Shown here piece by piece: positions 61,318-64,000 of a stretch of 64,000 nucleotides of DNA. This DNA is from Fodinicola acaciae. Lineage in GTDB: Bacteria; Actinomycetota; Actinomycetes; Mycobacteriales; HKI-0501. Within the stretch, counting starts at the first letter, position 1, and each line of letters starts with the position of its first letter. The stretch spans positions 1,612,001 to 1,676,000 of the forward strand of contig NZ_WOTN01000003.1 in assembly GCF_010993745.1 (NCBI RefSeq), given 5' to 3'. The notes under the pieces were generated by a model that was not told the origin of the DNA, made no database searches, and saw nothing but the letters and a program-made list of their open reading frames with translations. The translations under genes were made by a program, and so were the position numbers.

Positions 61318-62946
61318 ATGGCTACCGAGAAAGTGCGGCTGACCGGGGAGAAGGCGACGATGCTCGCCACGTTGTACGGCCGCGCCATCGAGACCACCTT
61401 TCCCGATCCGATCATCGTCGACCCGATGGCACTGGCCGCGGTCCGCAAGCTCGACTTCAACTTCCGGACCATCAAGCTGCGCCACGACGACCCGCACAGC
61501 ATCGCGATCCGCGCCAAGCTGTTCGACGAGCTCACCACCGAGCTGCTCGCCGCACATCCGGGCGCGAGCGTGCTGCATCTGGGATGCGGCCTGGACAGTC
61601 GGGTTTTCCGCATCGACGTACCGGCCGGCACGACCTGGTTCGACGTCGACTTTCCGGAGGTCGTCGATCTGCGCAAGCAGGTCTATCCGGATCCGGACGT
61701 CGATTATCACCTGGTCGCGTCGTCGGTCACAGACCTCGCGTGGCTGGAGAAAGTGCCGGCCGACCGGCCGGTCGTGGTGGTCGCCGAAGGACTGGTGCCG
61801 TATCTGGAGGAAAAGGCGGGCATCGCGTTGTTCACCGCGATCGCCGCGCGTTTTCCGGCCGGTGAGGCGGTTTTCGACGCCTGGACCCGCACCGCGGTCA
61901 AGCTGCGCAAGCTGCAGCCGGCCGTACGACAGGCCGGCGCCGACATGGGTTGGGGCATCGACGATCCGCGCGAGCTGGAGCTGGCCATCCCCGGTTTCAC
62001 CTTCGTGGACGCGCCCAACATCTTCCACCAGCTGGATGTCGAGAAGCTGTCCGCGGCGACGCGGGCCGCGGTCAGCGTGCCGTTCATCCGGAAGATGAGC
62101 CGCGTGCTGCATTACCGATTCACCCGGCCGCCGTTGTCACAGCTGGAAAAGGTCGCGCTGACCGGCGAGAAGTCGACGTTGCTGCTGACCTTGTACGCCC
62201 GTGCGCTCGACGCGGTCAGCGACCATCCGCTGCTCGGCGACCGGACCGCCCTGGACGTCCTGCAAAAACTCGACGTGGACCAGGACCGGATCCGGCTCGG
62301 CACCGGTGACGACATCGGCACGATCATCCGCGCGCGCGAGCTCGACCGGCGTACGATCGAGTTCCTGCGCGACCATCCGGACGGCACGGTGCTGCACCTG
62401 GCCTGCGGCCTGGACAGCCGCGCGCTGCGGATCGACCGGCCGGCGTCGTCGCGCTGGTTCGACGTCGACTATCCGGAGGTCGCCGACCTGCGACGCAAAC
62501 TTTACCCGGAACCGTCCGGAAACTACCGGCTGATCGGCTCGTCGGTCGCCGACCACGACTTTCTCCGGGAGGTGCCGGACGACCAGCCGGTGCTCGTACT
62601 CGCCGAAGGCCTGACGCAATATCTCACCGAAGAGGTCGTCGTCGGCCTGTTCGCCGCTGCCACCCGCCGCTTCCGCAGCGGGGTGTTGTTGTTTGACGCG
62701 TGTGCGAAATGGGTCGTCAAGGTGTCCAGATACAGTCCGCCGCTGAAGCAGGCCGGCACGTCTTTCGGCTGGGGCATCGACGATCCGCACGAGCTGGAGG
62801 AACTGGTGCCAGGCATACGGTTTGCCGACGAGTGGTTTCTCGGCGACGACCCCGACCTGGCACATCGATCGGTGCTCGCCCTGTTCCTCTTCAAGCGGAT
62901 CCGCGCGCTGAGCCGCTCTCTGCGGTTGCTCGAATATCGTTTCTGA
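61318..62946 (+). CDS. Internally duplicated SAM-dependent methyltransferase (LCMT/TcmP-like)
   Basis: The 542-residue protein is two copies of one methyltransferase domain joined head to tail. Each half starts KV(R/A)LTGEK(A/S)T, has a SAM motif (VLHLGCGLDSRVFRID; VLHLACGLDSRALRID), an acidic loop (WFDVDFPEVVDLRK; WFDVDYPEVADLRR) and a conserved GWGIDDP(R/H)ELE. The second half starts near residue 278. Single-domain relatives have about 270 residues and O-methylate small molecules. Both halves keep their motifs, so both may be active. No ribosome-binding site is obvious. Confidence 0.85.
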   Translation: MATEKVRLTGEKATMLATLYGRAIETTFPDPIIVDPMALAAVRKLDFNFRTIKLRHDDPHSIAIRAKLFDELTTELLAAHPGASVLHLGCGLDSRVFRIDVPAGTTWFDVDFPEVVDLRKQVYPDPDVDYHLVASSVTDLAWLEKVPADRPVVVVAEGLVPYLEEKAGIALFTAIAARFPAGEAVFDAWTRTAVKLRKLQPAVRQAGADMGWGIDDPRELELAIPGFTFVDAPNIFHQLDVEKLSAATRAAVSVPFIRKMSRVLHYRFTRPPLSQLEKVALTGEKSTLLLTLYARALDAVSDHPLLGDRTALDVLQKLDVDQDRIRLGTGDDIGTIIRARELDRRTIEFLRDHPDGTVLHLACGLDSRALRIDRPASSRWFDVDYPEVADLRRKLYPEPSGNYRLIGSSVADHDFLREVPDDQPVLVLAEGLTQYLTEEVVVGLFAAATRRFRSGVLLFDACAKWVVKVSRYSPPLKQAGTSFGWGIDDPHELEELVPGIRFADEWFLGDDPDLAHRSVLALFLFKRIRALSRSLRLLEYRF

Positions 62947-62950
62947 AGCG

Positions 62951-64000
62951 TTATTTGTTCGGCGGCGCCGGAGGGTCGTAGTCGAGTCGAGGTGCGTCCG
63001 GACGGCCGTTGTTGGGGAGTTTGGCGTACGCGTCGAGGAGTCTGGCGCGGTCCGCGGACGACAGGTGGTCCTTCACGTGGTAGGTCCCGTCCGGACCGCG
63101 CTCGATCAGGTCCGGCGGCAGCAGCGCCGGATCCACCGAGTTCGCGGTCGGATGCGCGGGGTCGACCTTGAGCCCGGAGTTGACGTATTCCTCGACCCGC
63201 GTGTAGACGGCGCCGCCTTGGTCGCGCGGGATAGGCGGATCCTTCTCGGCCTCGTAATGGTCGGCCGGGTTCTCGCCTTTGACCGCGTCCTGAAGTTGGT
63301 CGGAGGTGATGTCGGTGCCACTGGCCAGGATCGGACCGACACCGGGGATGAACTGTACGACGCTGTTGGCGGCCTTGATGCCGACGGAAATGGCCTTGGA
63401 CTGTGAATCGCGTTCCTGGTAGGCCTGTTCGTCGGTGAGCAGCTTGGCGTCATGAGCTTCCTGAATGGCACCGAGATAGCCGTTGTTGAGGATGTTGCGT
63501 CGATAGTTGTACTGGCCCTCACTGATGTCACCACGGGCCGCCGCGTCGCTCAGTCCCTTCTCGTACTGGCCGACCGTGTAGCCGTAATGGTCGAGGGCGT
63601 TCTTGTCCGTCGCCACGAATCCAAGGAAGCGGAGCCGGTCGTTCGCGGCGATCGACAGGCCGTGGTCGGCCGTCGTCACCTCGCCGTCCGGAGCCGGGTC
63701 GGAGAATGCCGCCAGATGCGTCTCGGCGACGTGGCCGAACGCAGCGGCGAAAGCCGGGTTTGTCTTCGTGCCGTTGAAAATCGTACGAACGGCACTGTTG
63801 GGGTCGTTGATGTCGCCGGCGGTGGAGATTTCGATCAGGCGAGCCGCGGCGGCATCGGCGAGCGGATCCGCGCGGTGTTCCTGGTTGGCCTTTTCGCTGT
63901 CCGTCCCGATCCAGTCGACCAGACCGGCGGCGGCCCTGCCGTCGTCCTTCCAGTCCAGCGTAGTGAGAGACCGAAGTGTCTGGTCGGCGTTTGGAGCGGC
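62951..64000 (-). CDS. C-terminal part of a large protein, truncated by the window edge
   Basis: The frame is open from the window edge at 64000 to TAA at 62951, giving 349 residues of the C-terminal end. Visible features are a helical region (AARLIEISTAGDINDPNSA, then FAAAFGHVAETHLAAF), a small hydrophobic stretch (SVVQFIPGVGPILASGT) that may be membrane-active, and a polar, Pro-rich end (DPPAPPNK). The layout is reminiscent of large WXG100-type or toxin-like surface proteins of actinobacteria, but I do not recognise a family. A GTG at 63679 is an internal codon, not the start. Confidence 0.6.
   Translation of the reverse strand, partial: AAPNADQTLRSLTTLDWKDDGRAAAGLVDWIGTDSEKANQEHRADPLADAAAARLIEISTAGDINDPNSAVRTIFNGTKTNPAFAAAFGHVAETHLAAFSDPAPDGEVTTADHGLSIAANDRLRFLGFVATDKNALDHYGYTVGQYEKGLSDAAARGDISEGQYNYRRNILNNGYLGAIQEAHDAKLLTDEQAYQERDSQSKAISVGIKAANSVVQFIPGVGPILASGTDITSDQLQDAVKGENPADHYEAEKDPPIPRDQGGAVYTRVEEYVNSGLKVDPAHPTANSVDPALLPPDLIERGPDGTYHVKDHLSSADRARLLDAYAKLPNNGRPDAPRLDYDPPAPPNK

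Noticed and set aside
63679-63679. GTG at 63679 as the start of the last leftward gene
   Set aside because: The frame is open upstream to the window edge with consistent protein-like composition, and no ribosome-binding site is seen before the GTG.

Overview
The window is a stretch of chromosome from a high-G+C actinobacterium. This is supported by a G+C of roughly 70% by eye, a helix-turn-helix/DUF5753 gene followed by DUF397, an ECF42-type sigma factor with a DGPF partner, 13E12-type DUF222/HNH repeats, a mycothiol-dependent-isomerase-like protein, several genes that look leaderless, and an AcrA1-like acyl-CoA reductase. I see no rRNA, tRNA, CRISPR array, integrase or complete insertion sequence, and I do not assign a genus.

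Layout. 1-6.8 kb is a small accessory island. Two direct copies of a DUF222/HNH unit, one internally deleted and one frameshifted, bracket the decayed remains of a catechol-siderophore (dihydroxybenzoate) operon, a DinB-like gene, an adenine methyltransferase overlapping a XamI-like restriction endonuclease, and two small genes. 6.8-15.2 kb is an inositol or related polyol locus: oxidoreductase, IolC, a Cgl0159-type aldolase, IolD and a sugar ABC transporter on one strand, with a divergent GntR/UTRA regulator and a clear operator between them. 15.3-20.6 kb carries small membrane proteins (one frameshifted), a fused acyl-CoA reductase, an MFS exporter and a DUF309 protein, with a 162-bp imperfect palindrome at the convergent junction. 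20.6-25 kb is an aryl-CoA ligase/CoA-transferase operon with a PucR-type regulator. 25-38.8 kb is a mixed region: TerC, DUF488/TetR, TetR/methyltransferase, an S9 peptidase with a DHA2 exporter and its TetR, a NarL-type two-component system, an Rpn-like nuclease, and the DUF5753/DUF397 pair. 38.8-46.9 kb has two glycosyltransferase-2 genes, a second two-component system, a DUF998 protein and a DHDPS-family aldolase that overlap antisense.

47.2-56.1 kb is the most coherent block. A Tat-exported polysaccharide lyase 8 is in the same direction as KGSA dehydrogenase, an unrecognised conserved-looking protein, glucarate dehydratase and KDG dehydratase. Opposite lie an IclR regulator and uronate dehydrogenase. 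Together they describe depolymerisation of a uronate-containing polysaccharide followed by oxidative uronate catabolism to 2-oxoglutarate. Near-identical 28-bp direct repeats, part of an intergenic hairpin family, flank the block. 56.2-64 kb holds a DHA2 exporter/TetR pair with three evenly spaced operators, a DGPF-ECF42 pair, a secreted GH25 muramidase, an internally duplicated methyltransferase, and the C-terminal part of a large protein running off the window.

The most unusual features are the repeat-bracketed restriction island, the hairpin family with a conserved core, the 156-bp and 162-bp palindromes, and the unassigned protein in the uronate operon.
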